Shown here piece after piece: positions 16,705-24,925 of a DNA stretch of 46,590 nucleotides (its first letter is position 1; each line of letters begins with the position of its first letter). The translations under genes were made by a program, and so were the position numbers. The notes under the pieces were generated by a model, which saw only the letters and a list, made by a program, of their open reading frames with translations, was not told the origin of the DNA and ran no database searches. Source of the DNA: Gammaproteobacteria bacterium (GTDB taxonomy: Bacteria; Pseudomonadota; Gammaproteobacteria; Arenicellales; JAJDZL01); assembly GCA_022823405.1 (NCBI GenBank), contig JAJDXD010000140.1:1-46590 (forward strand), in the 5' to 3' direction.

Positions 16705-18033
16705 ATGAGAGAAGGGTCTCTGGAAGCACCGGAACGCCATGCGCTAGACTGGCAGTCCGAAGAGTTCAACAATGAAACCAGCCTTTTTCAGGAACTTGAA
16801 AGAGTTTATGACATTTGTCACGGCTGTCGGCGATGCTTTAGCCTTTGTAACGCATTCCCCACCCTGTTTGATGCGATCGACGAATCAGACACAATGGAGC
16901 TTGACGGTGTTCCAAAAGAAAAATACTGGGACGTCGTCGACAATTGCTATCTTTGCGACCTGTGCTTCATGACCAAGTGTCCTTATGTCCCACCTCATGA
17001 ATGGCAGGTAGATTTTCCACATTTGATGTTGCGAGCAAAAATTGTTGGTAACCGCAAAGGACGACCTGCTTTACGCGATCGTGTGCTCTCATCGACCGAC
17101 TCAATCGGTAAACTTGGCAGCATTCCAGTAGCGTTTAATGCCGTCAACGCGGTCAATCGCAATTCACTCGCCCGCAAAGCCATGGAACAGGTAATTGGTG
17201 TGCATCAGAATGCCAAGCTTCCTCAATTCTGCAGCAGCGGCGTACACGGCAAAATATCCAACCACCATCCGCTTGAGACTGAGCCGGTAAAAGCCGGTCC
17301 TACGAACGGCAAGGTTGTCTTATTCGCCACTTGCTATGGCAAATACAATAGCCCGACGATGAATGAAGATCTGATCAAAGTTTTTGAGCATAACGGAATC
17401 CCGGTAAGAGTCGTTAAAAACGATCAATGCTGTGGTATGCCAAAACTCGAAATTGGAGACATGAAGTCGATACTGCGACTGAAAGATCAAAATGTAAGTC
17501 AACTCGCAAAGTTCGTCGAAGACGGGTGGGATGTCATCACTCCCATTCCATCGTGCACGCTCATGTTCCGGCAGGAATTACCATTGCTGTTCAAGGATGA
17601 TTCAAAGGTCCAGATGGTTAAGGAGGCGGTTTACGATCCCTTTGAATACCTGATGTTTCGCCATAAGCATAAACTTTTGACTACCGAATTTAAAAATGCG
17701 CTGGGCAAAGTTTTTTACCACGCCGCTTGTCATCAGCGGGTCCAGAATGTTGGTGCAAAGACTCGTCAGACACTTGAACTGATTCCTGATACCGATATCA
17801 CAACGGTAGAACGCTGCTCCGGGCATGACGGAACTTATGCAGTAAAGAAAGAGTTTTTCGAGTTTTCAAAAAAAATTGTCCGTCCGATTGCCAACCAGGT
17901 CAAGAAAGTTGAACCAGACCACATCGCCAGTGATTGTGTACTGGCCGCTTCGCACATTGCGGCCAATTCCGGGGAACATTCTGCCCAACCAGAACACCCA
18001 ATTTCCTTACTCCGTACTGCATATGGAATCTAA
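16705..18033 (+). CDS. Heterodisulfide reductase-related Fe-S oxidoreductase (CCG domains)
   Basis: 442 aa, cytosolic. The N-terminus binds two [4Fe-4S] clusters through C38/C41/C44/C48 (CHGCRRCFSLC) and C81/C84/C87/C92 (CYLCDLCFMTKCP). The C-terminal part has two cysteine-rich CCG-type domains (ATCYGKYNSP through DQCCGMPKLE; YHAACHQRVQN through ERCSGHDGTY) like HdrB and GlpC. It probably passes electrons to or from a thiol or disulfide centre; the partner is unknown. The order rubrerythrin, this gene, DUF3501 is conserved in proteobacteria, and electron delivery to the rubredoxin-less rubrerythrin is a reasonable inference. The gap to DUF3501 is 3 bp. Confidence 0.9.
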   Translation: MREGSLEAPERHALDWQSEEFNNETSLFQELERVYDICHGCRRCFSLCNAFPTLFDAIDESDTMELDGVPKEKYWDVVDNCYLCDLCFMTKCPYVPPHEWQVDFPHLMLRAKIVGNRKGRPALRDRVLSSTDSIGKLGSIPVAFNAVNAVNRNSLARKAMEQVIGVHQNAKLPQFCSSGVHGKISNHHPLETEPVKAGPTNGKVVLFATCYGKYNSPTMNEDLIKVFEHNGIPVRVVKNDQCCGMPKLEIGDMKSILRLKDQNVSQLAKFVEDGWDVITPIPSCTLMFRQELPLLFKDDSKVQMVKEAVYDPFEYLMFRHKHKLLTTEFKNALGKVFYHAACHQRVQNVGAKTRQTLELIPDTDITTVERCSGHDGTYAVKKEFFEFSKKIVRPIANQVKKVEPDHIASDCVLAASHIAANSGEHSAQPEHPISLLRTAYGI

Positions 18034-18036
18034 CTC

Positions 18037-18621
18037 ATGGAACAACTAAAGAGAGAAGACCTCCTGTCACTTGAAGACTACTCTGTAAAGCGAGATGATT
18101 TTCGTACTTCGGTCCTGGATCACAAGAAAAATCGGCGCCTTCAAATTGGACCTGCCGCAAACCTTTACTTTGAAGACCGCCTCACAATTCACTACCAAAT
18201 TCAGGAAATGCTTCGCATTGAAAAAACGTTCGAAGCTGCAGGTATCGAAGATGAACTCGATGCCTACAATCCACTAATCCCTACCGGTCAAAACTGGAAA
18301 GCAACATTCATGCTGGAGTACCCCGATGTCGAGGAGCGACGGCGAATGCTGGCCAAACTTGTTGGAATCGAAGATCGGGTGTGGGTGGAAACTGAAGGCC
18401 AGTCCAAAGTCTATGCGATTGCAGATGAAGATCTTGATCGATCAACTGACGACAAGACTTCCGCAGTTCATTTTCTGAGGTTTGAACTTTCTTCTTCCTT
18501 CATCGAAGCAGTGAAGTCCGGAAGTGAAATATCCGTTGGCATTGACCACGAGAATTACTCATACATGATTGATTCTGTACCCAATGGTGTTCAGCAATCT
18601 CTGGTTCAGGACTTGGACTAA
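18037..18621 (+). CDS. DUF3501 family protein
   Basis: 194 aa, soluble, no signal peptide and no cysteine motif. It matches the DUF3501 pattern: LKREDLLSLEDYSVKRDDFR (4-23), FEDRLTIHYQIQEMLRIEK (45-63), DAYNPLIPTGQNWKATFMLEYP (78-99) and HFLRFELSSSF (144-154). No function is known for the family. It follows the Fe-S protein by 3 bp and so is cotranscribed; the fixed association with a rubrerythrin and a HdrB-like protein points to peroxide or redox stress. Confidence 0.88.
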   Translation: MEQLKREDLLSLEDYSVKRDDFRTSVLDHKKNRRLQIGPAANLYFEDRLTIHYQIQEMLRIEKTFEAAGIEDELDAYNPLIPTGQNWKATFMLEYPDVEERRRMLAKLVGIEDRVWVETEGQSKVYAIADEDLDRSTDDKTSAVHFLRFELSSSFIEAVKSGSEISVGIDHENYSYMIDSVPNGVQQSLVQDLD

Positions 18622-19121
18622 ATTCTTTTGGTTTTTATGTAGCGCTGAATGTTGTGAAGATCGCAATTGATAGGTTTAATTACAGTCTGTACTCACCCCC
18701 AATTCGTAGAAACGTGTGAACAATCTATGTAGCTATTTTCACATGAAAGCGGTTGTATGAATTTGAGGCATTTTCGATCAGTATTTTTTGTTGTAACTTT
18801 TTGACATCGTGCGTGATTTAAAAAGCCTTCTTTTTCTTTTCCCCACAAAACCGCCCAGCAACAGGGACTCTGACCATATTCGAGTGAATTCGAATTCGCG
18901 CAGTTTGCACCCCATCGGCCAAGTAGCACGATCAAGGGGTTGTACGCGGCCTCAATTTGCTCGGGGTCTGATTTTGTCGCTATTTGAATATCGCAATCAT
19001 CGCCTGAAACGGAGTTGGCAGATATAAAAAGCCGCACTAGCCGACATTCGGGCACTCAAAGTTTCGTCGGTTACCAGGAATTTGGGCTAACGCAAAGCCC
19101 TCAGTTTAATGATTGATTAAC
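18622..19121 (+). other. 500-bp gene-free stretch before the toxin-antitoxin pair
   Basis: No convincing gene. A 120-codon leftward frame (19055-18693) has Cys- and Asn-rich content, no ribosome-binding site and no similarity I recognise. Near the right end a 5-bp stem GGGCT/AGCCC (19084-19100) may be a weak terminator or part of the boundary of the islet. AT-rich runs (18780-18840) are present. Confidence 0.4.
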
Positions 19122-19159
19122 TTGACACCAAAGATGGAATATTATAACTATCGTTATAA
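19122..19159 (+). promoter_or_regulatory. Promoter with palindromic operator of the AbrB-Doc pair
   Basis: TTGACA (19122-19127) is followed after 15 bp by TATAAC (19143-19148). A perfect inverted repeat with arms TTATAAC (19142-19148) and GTTATAA (19153-19159) and a 4-bp spacer lies on the -10 element. That is the arrangement expected for autorepression by an antitoxin of the AbrB/MazE type. A GAGGTGG ribosome-binding site (19162-19168) follows. Confidence 0.7.
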
Positions 19160-19171
19160 AAGAGGTGGATT

Positions 19172-19396
19172 ATGCATCGGATGAAGGTAACTACCGTAGG
19201 AAATTCCATAGGAATCGTTCTGGGTAAAGAAGTCCTTGCCAAATTACGAGTGAGGAAAGGCGATGTGCTTTATGCAACAGAAACTTCAAACGGTATCGAA
19301 CTAAGCCCCTATGATCCCGAATTTGCGCGTCAGATGGATGTGGCGGAAAACATAATGCGTGAAGACCGCAATGTGCTCAAGAAATTGAGTGAATAG
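19172..19396 (+). CDS. AbrB/MazE-family antitoxin
   Basis: 74 aa. The swapped-hairpin AbrB fold is seen in KVTTVGNSIGIVLGKEVLAKL (split at residues 5-25) followed by RKGDVLYATETSNGIELSPYD. The C-terminal part (50-74, DPEFARQMDVAENIMREDRNVLKKLSE) is acidic and helical and should bind and neutralise the toxin. The start at 19172 has a strong ribosome-binding site; a second ATG is three codons in. The stop overlaps the Doc start by one base. It should bind DNA at the palindrome on its own -10 box. Pairing of an AbrB-type antitoxin with Doc, instead of Phd, is known from other genomes. Confidence 0.88.
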   Translation: MHRMKVTTVGNSIGIVLGKEVLAKLRVRKGDVLYATETSNGIELSPYDPEFARQMDVAENIMREDRNVLKKLSE

Positions 19397-19779
19397 TGGC
19401 TGAACCTATCTGGATTCTGGAAAATGTTGTGTATGCAATTCACCGCAGGCAAATTGCAGAACATGGTGGTGCAGAGGGTGTGCGAGATCATGGACTGTTG
19501 GAATCAGCCTTAACCCGACCCCAAAACCTCTATTACTTCAAACAGCCAATTCCGGACATCGCTGAATTAGGGGCTGCTTATGCTTATGGAATAGTGAGCA
19601 ATCACCCATTCATTGATGGAAATAAGCGCACGGTCTTTGTTGTCGGTCGCCTGTTTCTGAAGCTAAATGGAGTGGAGCTGCTCGCGTTAGAATCTGAAAA
19701 ATACCGAATTTTTATGAAATTGGCTGCGGGAGAAATTTCGGAGAAGGAATTGGCAAGCTGGATTGCCTGCCATTCTTAA
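19396..19779 (+). CDS. doc: Doc-type (death-on-curing) toxin, Fic fold
   Basis: 127 aa. The catalytic motif is HPFIDGNKRT (70-79), the Doc form of the Fic motif; Doc of phage P1 phosphorylates EF-Tu and halts translation. Other family features are GGAEGVRDHGLLESALTRPQN (split at 24-44) and the all-helical fold. It starts with GTG at 19396, overlapping the antitoxin stop, so synthesis is coupled to the antitoxin. The motif has Gly where P1 Doc has Ala (DGNKR), which brings it a little closer to AMP-transferring Fic enzymes. The gene is intact and so is probably active. Confidence 0.9.
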   Translation: MAEPIWILENVVYAIHRRQIAEHGGAEGVRDHGLLESALTRPQNLYYFKQPIPDIAELGAAYAYGIVSNHPFIDGNKRTVFVVGRLFLKLNGVELLALESEKYRIFMKLAAGEISEKELASWIACHS

Positions 19780-20135
19780 CCGAACTTTAACATTAAATGA
19801 CTTAAGTAATTGATACCATTCACGACTAAAAAATGGAGTGGCACTACCAATTGCTCTTGCAGGAAATGAATCACCGCAATCAAGATATTCGCTTGGGGAT
19901 TACCTTTCGGTCCGAACATGTGCATGAGACTCTTGCCCGATATATCAAACCTCTAGGAGAGTTCCTCGAAACCGATCATCGCATTGATATAGTCGCGTAG
20001 CAATGCCTTGCCAGCATTAATATCGCCTGCAAGCAAACATTCGACACTTTCTTGCAATAGGGCCTTGCGAAACGCGGGATTCCTTCGGGCGCGTGCCTGT
20101 ATGGTTTTCTTAAATTGTTTCGTCAGAGCCATCAT
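19776..20135 (-). pseudogene. HigA-like addiction module antidote, interrupted by an amber codon
   Basis: Leftward from 20135, preceded by GAGGTGAC. The first 60 codons (ALTKQFKKTIQARARRNPAF, LLQESVECLLAGDINAGKALLRDYINAMIGFEEL) match the N-terminal half of COG3636-type antidote proteins. A TAG at 19955-19953 then interrupts, but the same frame continues with SGKSLMHMFGPKGNPQANIL and AVIHFLQEQ, which is the family's helix-turn-helix and C-terminal part, up to a TAA at 19778-19776. It is thus one gene with a single nonsense change, not two genes. No RelE/HigB toxin gene lies upstream. The far end overlaps the Doc stop codon by four bases. A loss-of-function relic is the simplest reading. Confidence 0.8.
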
Positions 20136-20275
20136 GTCACCTCTTGCTGCCTCCAGCGATTATGTTGCAACAATCTTGTTGCTGGATATCATCGGATTAG
20201 TCAATTTTAATTGAATTGAGGCCGAGTCGACCTGAACCCAGATACATTTGCGGGTAGGTTAAAACCACGGAAAAG

Positions 20276-20327
20276 CGTTGCTGTCGAGATGGACTAATAC
20301 TGTTCCTGCCGTAGTATTCCAGCAACG
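20276..20327 (+). repeat. Nested inverted repeats upstream of the dehalogenase homologue
   Basis: Outer arms CGTTGCTG (20276-20283) and CAGCAACG (20320-20327) enclose inner arms AATACT (20296-20301) and AGTATT (20313-20318). The fold is asymmetric, with 12 nt on the left and 1 nt on the right. It could be a leader hairpin, an operator, or an old element end. It lies about 115 bp before the likely start of the DehI homologue. Confidence 0.4.
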
Positions 20328-20443
20328 TTATCTTGTTAACGGGTACAATCCGTCAATGTTTGCAAGTAGCAAATAAGGCAAGCTATGGATGCGACTATCG
20401 AGGTTTGAAACCGTTTATGAATTCTCCCACTTTTGGTGATCAC

Positions 20444-21343
20444 ATGACTGTCTGTCCCTTGCGACGGATCAAACCCACGCCGACTCCACCGATACATCCA
20501 GTACCTGAAATCGAGGCTCAAGGGGCCTTGTTGGAAACCTACCAGGACACAAAACAGGTGCTCCAAGTTCCGTGGATGGGTGTCGTCACAATGGCATTCG
20601 CCCATTACACCCAATTCTATTCGGTGTTGTGGCATGGGTTACGCCCGCTTTGTGCTTCCCAACAATTCGACGAAACCTGCAACACACTACGCCATGAAGT
20701 TGAGCAACTCGCCAGTACCTTACCCCATCGAACGCTGGAGAGGGAGTTGCTATCTGCGGGATACGCTACTGGGGAAATCGACCAAATACGGGATATGATC
20801 GAAGTTTTTTCCGCTGGCAACATGCCCTATATCATGCTGGCAACTCAGGCGCGCCTACTATTGGAAAACCATAGCCTCTCCAGCAATCAATCGACAAACC
20901 TCGTGAAGAAATTACCAGTGAATGGCCCCATTCCGTCATTGATGTTGATTGAACCTCACCATGGCAATGCTCAATTGCAAGAGTTATATGAAGATATCAA
21001 AACCACGCTTGGCCTGCCCTTCGTCAATACCGATTATCGCGCCCTGGCAAGATGGCCCAGTTATTTCGACAGGGCGTGGCAAAATCTGAAACCGAATATC
21101 GCAACAGACGAATATGCTTCTGCGGTTACAAAGGTGCATGAAAAAGCGGTTCAACTGGCACTGGATTTACCCAATCCCGGTGCACTCACCAGCGATCAAC
21201 TGCAGACTGCCGCGAAACGAGATGCTTCGCTGGACGAAGTTCTGGACGTTGTGCGTTTGTTTCAATACCTGCTTCCTGGGCTTGCGGTCAATGTTGGTTT
21301 TTTCCGAGCACAACTGCTGCAACCTGACACGGATCAAAACTAA
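20444..21343 (+). CDS. DehI-family 2-haloacid dehalogenase homologue
   Basis: 299 aa from the ATG at 20444 (GGTGA upstream); the frame is open to a TTG at 20333 with another ATG at 20417. It matches group I (DehI) haloacid dehalogenases, which hydrolyse both D- and L-2-haloacids without an ester intermediate. The family is an internal duplication, visible here as LLETYQDTKQVLQVPWMG (29-46) against LQELYEDIKTTLGLPFVN (178-195). The residues corresponding to the catalytic Asn and Asp of DehI appear conserved as N126 (SAGNMPYIML) and D197 (TDYRALARWP). No signal peptide. No haloacid permease is adjacent, so physiological dehalogenation is uncertain. It sits beside toxin-antitoxin genes in an accessory islet, which suggests horizontal gain. 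Confidence 0.8.
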   Translation: MTVCPLRRIKPTPTPPIHPVPEIEAQGALLETYQDTKQVLQVPWMGVVTMAFAHYTQFYSVLWHGLRPLCASQQFDETCNTLRHEVEQLASTLPHRTLERELLSAGYATGEIDQIRDMIEVFSAGNMPYIMLATQARLLLENHSLSSNQSTNLVKKLPVNGPIPSLMLIEPHHGNAQLQELYEDIKTTLGLPFVNTDYRALARWPSYFDRAWQNLKPNIATDEYASAVTKVHEKAVQLALDLPNPGALTSDQLQTAAKRDASLDEVLDVVRLFQYLLPGLAVNVGFFRAQLLQPDTDQN

Positions 21344-21521
21344 ACCGGCAATACAGCCCGAGGCGCTCTGTGAAAGAGCGAGAGCCAACTACCCGGCCGA
21401 AGCCTCCGCAGAGAAAATGCTCGCTATTACCGAGAATCGTTAGCGTATCCTACCAACCGCTAATCAAGTATTTGAATCTACAAGAGATGCCTGCAGGTGT
21501 CAACGACTGCCATACATGCCG

Positions 21522-23114
21522 TCACTCCCACTCAATCGTCGCCGGCGGTTTGCTTGAGATGTCATAGGTGACTCGACTAATTCCAGGAATTTCATTAACA
21601 ATACGACTGGCAATTGCTTCTAGAATTTCAAACGGAATTCGCATGCATCTTGCAGTCATGAAATCCTGAGTCTGAACTGCCCGCAAACTCACCACATAAT
21701 CGTACGCCCGATTATCACCAACCACACCCACAGACTTGATCGGTAAAAACACAGCAAAAGCCTGGCTTGCTTCATAATACAAACCATTTCTGATCAGCTC
21801 TTCGATGAAGATTGCGTCAGCCAGACGCAGTAAATCTGCATACTGTTTTTTGACTTCCCCAAGAATTCGAACTCCAAGACCTGGTCCTGGAAAAGGGTGT
21901 CGGTAAACGATGTCCGGTGGTAGTCCGAGTTCCACACCAACCTCTCGAACCTCATCCTTGAACAACTCCCGAAGCGGCTCCAGCAGATGCAGATGCATTG
22001 AGTCCGGTAGACCGCCCACGTTGTGATGAGACTTAATGACTTTCGCTTTTTGGGTATGCGCACCCGCTGATTCGATGACATCCGGATAGATCGTACCCTG
22101 AGCCAGCCACTTCACTCCCTGTAGATCCCTTGATTTTTCCTGAAATATTTCAATAAATTCCCGGCCAATGATCTTGCGCTTTTCTTCAGGATCAGTCACG
22201 CCTGACAACGCGGAAAAGAATCGGTCCTCTGCTTTAACGGTCACGACGTCCACACCGAGTTTTTCGACCATATTCTTGCGCACTATCTGTGCTTCATTCA
22301 AGCGCAGCAAGCCGTTGTCGACAAAAATGCAAGTTAACTGATCGCCAATCGCCCGTTGCAGCAAAGCTGCGCATACTGATGAATCCACTCCTCCAGAAAG
22401 AGCCAAAATCACGTTGTCAGCTCCGACAGTCTGTCTGATGCTGTCAATTTGTGCATCAATGATTGATCCGGTCTGCCAGTCAGATGAACACCCGCATATG
22501 ACATGGAGAAATCGCTGGAGAATTTCTTTTCCGCCCTCTGTATGTGTAACCTCTGGATGGAATTGAAGCCCGTAGAAGTGTCGGCTTGTATCCGCTATAG
22601 CGGCATAGGGAGAAGCAGCAGATTCAGCAATGGATTCAAAGCCTGGCGGCATTTTGATCACCCGGTCTCCATGACTCATCCACACATTCATCGTGGGAGA
22701 CGTCTTACTCACCGTCGCGCCATCGGTATCAGTCAGCAACTCCGATGTGCCAATCAGATGCATTTCGGTATGACCGTACTCTCGCACCAATGCATTTTCA
22801 ACCTGACCACCCAGTTGCGCCACAATGGTTTGCATTCCGTAGCAGATGCCAAGTACAGGTACCCCCAGTTTCAATACTTCTGGTGCAACCCGAGCAGTGA
22901 ATTTTTCAGTTACTGTGGCCGGACCGCCCGAAAGGATGATACCGGTCGGCTTGAACTCGAAAATTGAATCGACAGGTGTATCGTAGGAATAAATCGCACT
23001 GTAAACACCACATTCGCGCACGCGTCGCGCGATGAGCTGTGTGTACTGCGAACCAAAATCCAGAACCAGTATGCGTTCTTTAGGTAACTCGAGTGTGTAG
23101 GTGTCTGCAACCAA
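21522..23114 (-). CDS. guaA: GMP synthase (glutamine-hydrolysing)
   Basis: 530 aa. Converts XMP to GMP with ATP and glutamine. The class I amidotransferase domain has nucleophile C91 (LGICYGMQT) and the [11 protein letters not shown] block; the ATP-pyrophosphatase domain has [10 protein letters not shown] and FVDNGLLR; the C-terminus ends in the canonical PPATIEWE. The start is TTG at 23114 with no strong ribosome-binding site. It follows guaB by 119 bp in the same direction, the usual guaBA order. Confidence 0.96.
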   Translation of the reverse strand: MVADTYTLELPKERILVLDFGSQYTQLIARRVRECGVYSAIYSYDTPVDSIFEFKPTGIILSGGPATVTEKFTARVAPEVLKLGVPVLGICYGMQTIVAQLGGQVENALVREYGHTEMHLIGTSELLTDTDGATVSKTSPTMNVWMSHGDRVIKMPPGFESIAESAASPYAAIADTSRHFYGLQFHPEVTHTEGGKEILQRFLHVICGCSSDWQTGSIIDAQIDSIRQTVGADNVILALSGGVDSSVCAALLQRAIGDQLTCIFVDNGLLRLNEAQIVRKNMVEKLGVDVVTVKAEDRFFSALSGVTDPEEKRKIIGREFIEIFQEKSRDLQGVKWLAQGTIYPDVIESAGAHTQKAKVIKSHHNVGGLPDSMHLHLLEPLRELFKDEVREVGVELGLPPDIVYRHPFPGPGLGVRILGEVKKQYADLLRLADAIFIEELIRNGLYYEASQAFAVFLPIKSVGVVGDNRAYDYVVSLRAVQTQDFMTARCMRIPFEILEAIASRIVNEIPGISRVTYDISSKPPATIEWE

Positions 23115-23233
23115 TTCTATGGATTGGAATAAATTGCTTTGCTCTTTACAACAGCAACAAAAAGATTTTCAGATTGACTCGGTACAAGTCGAACACTTCG
23201 CTCTACGCCATTCGGAAGAATTCGGTCGCAAAC

Positions 23234-24694
23234 TCAATATCGCTGGTAGTTTGGTGACTCTTTAACGATTTCAACATCGTGAACATGGCTTTCACGGATG
23301 CCCGAATTTGTAATACGCAAAAACCGACCATGTGTACGCAATGCATCAATATCCGCACTTCCGGTATACCCCATACTGGAACGAAGGCCACCCATCAGGT
23401 GATGAACAACAGTTTGCATTGAGCCACGATATGGTACCCGGGCTTCGATGCCTTCTGGAACCAGTTTCACGCTGTTAGTCTCTGTCTCCTGAAAATATCG
23501 ATCTTTCGAACCACCTTCCATCGCACCCAATGATCCCATGCCACGATAGGACTTGTAAGTTCGACCTTCGTATACCTCAATTTCACCAGGAGCTTCATCA
23601 GTACCACCCAAAAGGCTACCGACCATGATTGAGTGTGCACCTGCCGCAATGGCTTTTGCCAAATCTCCAGAATAACGAACTCCACCATCTGCAATTACTT
23701 TTACTGGTGTGTCCTTCAGTGCCCGGGACACATTGATGACAGCGGTTAATTGCGGCACCCCTACCCCTGCGACCACTCGGGTGGTACATATCGAACCTGG
23801 ACCTACTCCAACTTTCACCGCATCAGCCCCCTGTTCGGCCAAGTCCAAAGCCGCTTCACCAGTTGCAACGTTGCCCGCAACTACTTCAATTTTGGAGAAC
23901 TGACGTTTGATTTCGCCTATCTGTTCCAATACCCGTTCAGCATGACCATGTGCAGTATCAACCACAACAACATCAACCCCTGCATCAACTAGCATGCCAA
24001 CGCGTTCCACCTCAACCGCTGTCGTTCCAACTGCTGCACCAACCATTAAGCGTCCATCTTCATCCTTACAGGAGTTGGGATAAACCTGTGATTTCATAAT
24101 GTCCTTGACAGTGATCAGTCCCTCCAGTTGAAAATCCTTATCTACGAGCAGGAGCTTTTCAATTCGATTGGAGTGGAGCAGGTCGAGAATTTTTTCTTTT
24201 CTGGCACCTTTTCTCACAGTAACCAGTCGATTCTTCGGGGTCATCACCGAGGTGATCAAGGCATCAGTACGGCTCTCGAACCGAAGGTCTCGATTGGTAA
24301 CAATTCCCGTGAGCTTTCCATCATCAAGAACCGGAACTCCCGATACCTGATGTTTTGCCATCAAATCCATCACTTCTGAAATTGTCCTGTCAGCGGTGGT
24401 GGTGATGGGATCGGTTACGATTCCGCTCTCGTGCTTCTTGACACGCCGAACTTCCTCGCTCTGTTGTTGCGGGGAGAGATTCCGATGAATCACTCCCAAA
24501 CCTCCCAGTTGCGCCAACGCGATCGCCATGCCAGACTCTGTAACGGTGTCCATGGCCGCTGACAGCAACGGTAAATTGAGAGCGATATTTTGGGTGAGGT
24601 GAGTTTTTAAACTGACTTCTTTGGGCAGGACTGAGGAACGAGCCGGCACCAAAAGAACGTCATCAAAAGTGAGGGCCTGATCGATGGTTTCCAT
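23234..24694 (-). CDS. guaB: IMP dehydrogenase
   Basis: 486 aa. Oxidises IMP to XMP with NAD+, the first committed step to GTP. The (beta/alpha)8 barrel is interrupted by two CBS domains (about 92-205). The catalytic cysteine is in [11 protein letters not shown] near residue 300, followed by [16 protein letters not shown] and the flap motif [10 protein letters not shown]. First gene of the guaBA pair; the 230-bp region upstream, shared with the divergent aldehyde dehydrogenase, should hold the promoter. I saw no clear PurR operator there. Confidence 0.96.
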   Translation of the reverse strand: METIDQALTFDDVLLVPARSSVLPKEVSLKTHLTQNIALNLPLLSAAMDTVTESGMAIALAQLGGLGVIHRNLSPQQQSEEVRRVKKHESGIVTDPITTTADRTISEVMDLMAKHQVSGVPVLDDGKLTGIVTNRDLRFESRTDALITSVMTPKNRLVTVRKGARKEKILDLLHSNRIEKLLLVDKDFQLEGLITVKDIMKSQVYPNSCKDEDGRLMVGAAVGTTAVEVERVGMLVDAGVDVVVVDTAHGHAERVLEQIGEIKRQFSKIEVVAGNVATGEAALDLAEQGADAVKVGVGPGSICTTRVVAGVGVPQLTAVINVSRALKDTPVKVIADGGVRYSGDLAKAIAAGAHSIMVGSLLGGTDEAPGEIEVYEGRTYKSYRGMGSLGAMEGGSKDRYFQETETNSVKLVPEGIEARVPYRGSMQTVVHHLMGGLRSSMGYTGSADIDALRTHGRFLRITNSGIRESHVHDVEIVKESPNYQRY

Positions 24695-24925
24695 TTGTGC
24701 ATTATACCGAATCAGGTGTGATGTTCATACGTAGAACGACGCCTTTTATGAGAATTACCGATCGTGCAACTGATCGTTGTCCCATTTTTTCGCTGGAAAC
24801 TTTGACTGAATTAAAATGGGTAAGTGAACTTGATCCTCTCTTTCACAAAAAGAAAATTTCTCGTCTTGTGCGAGTCATTCAATTCACTTTCAACGTCTAA
24901 AGTGCAACTTACTTAAGGAAAAATC

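Noticed and set aside
18693..19055. 120-codon leftward frame in the gap after DUF3501
   Set aside because: No ribosome-binding site, Cys/Asn-rich content, no family resemblance, and no partner gene; more likely chance.
21344..21521. Search for an attachment site or tRNA near the end of the accessory islet
   Set aside because: No cloverleaf, T-arm motif or repeat matching the left side of the islet was found.
24697..24900. 67-codon frame between guaB and the aldehyde dehydrogenase
   Set aside because: It lies in the shared promoter region, with no ribosome-binding site and unremarkable composition.
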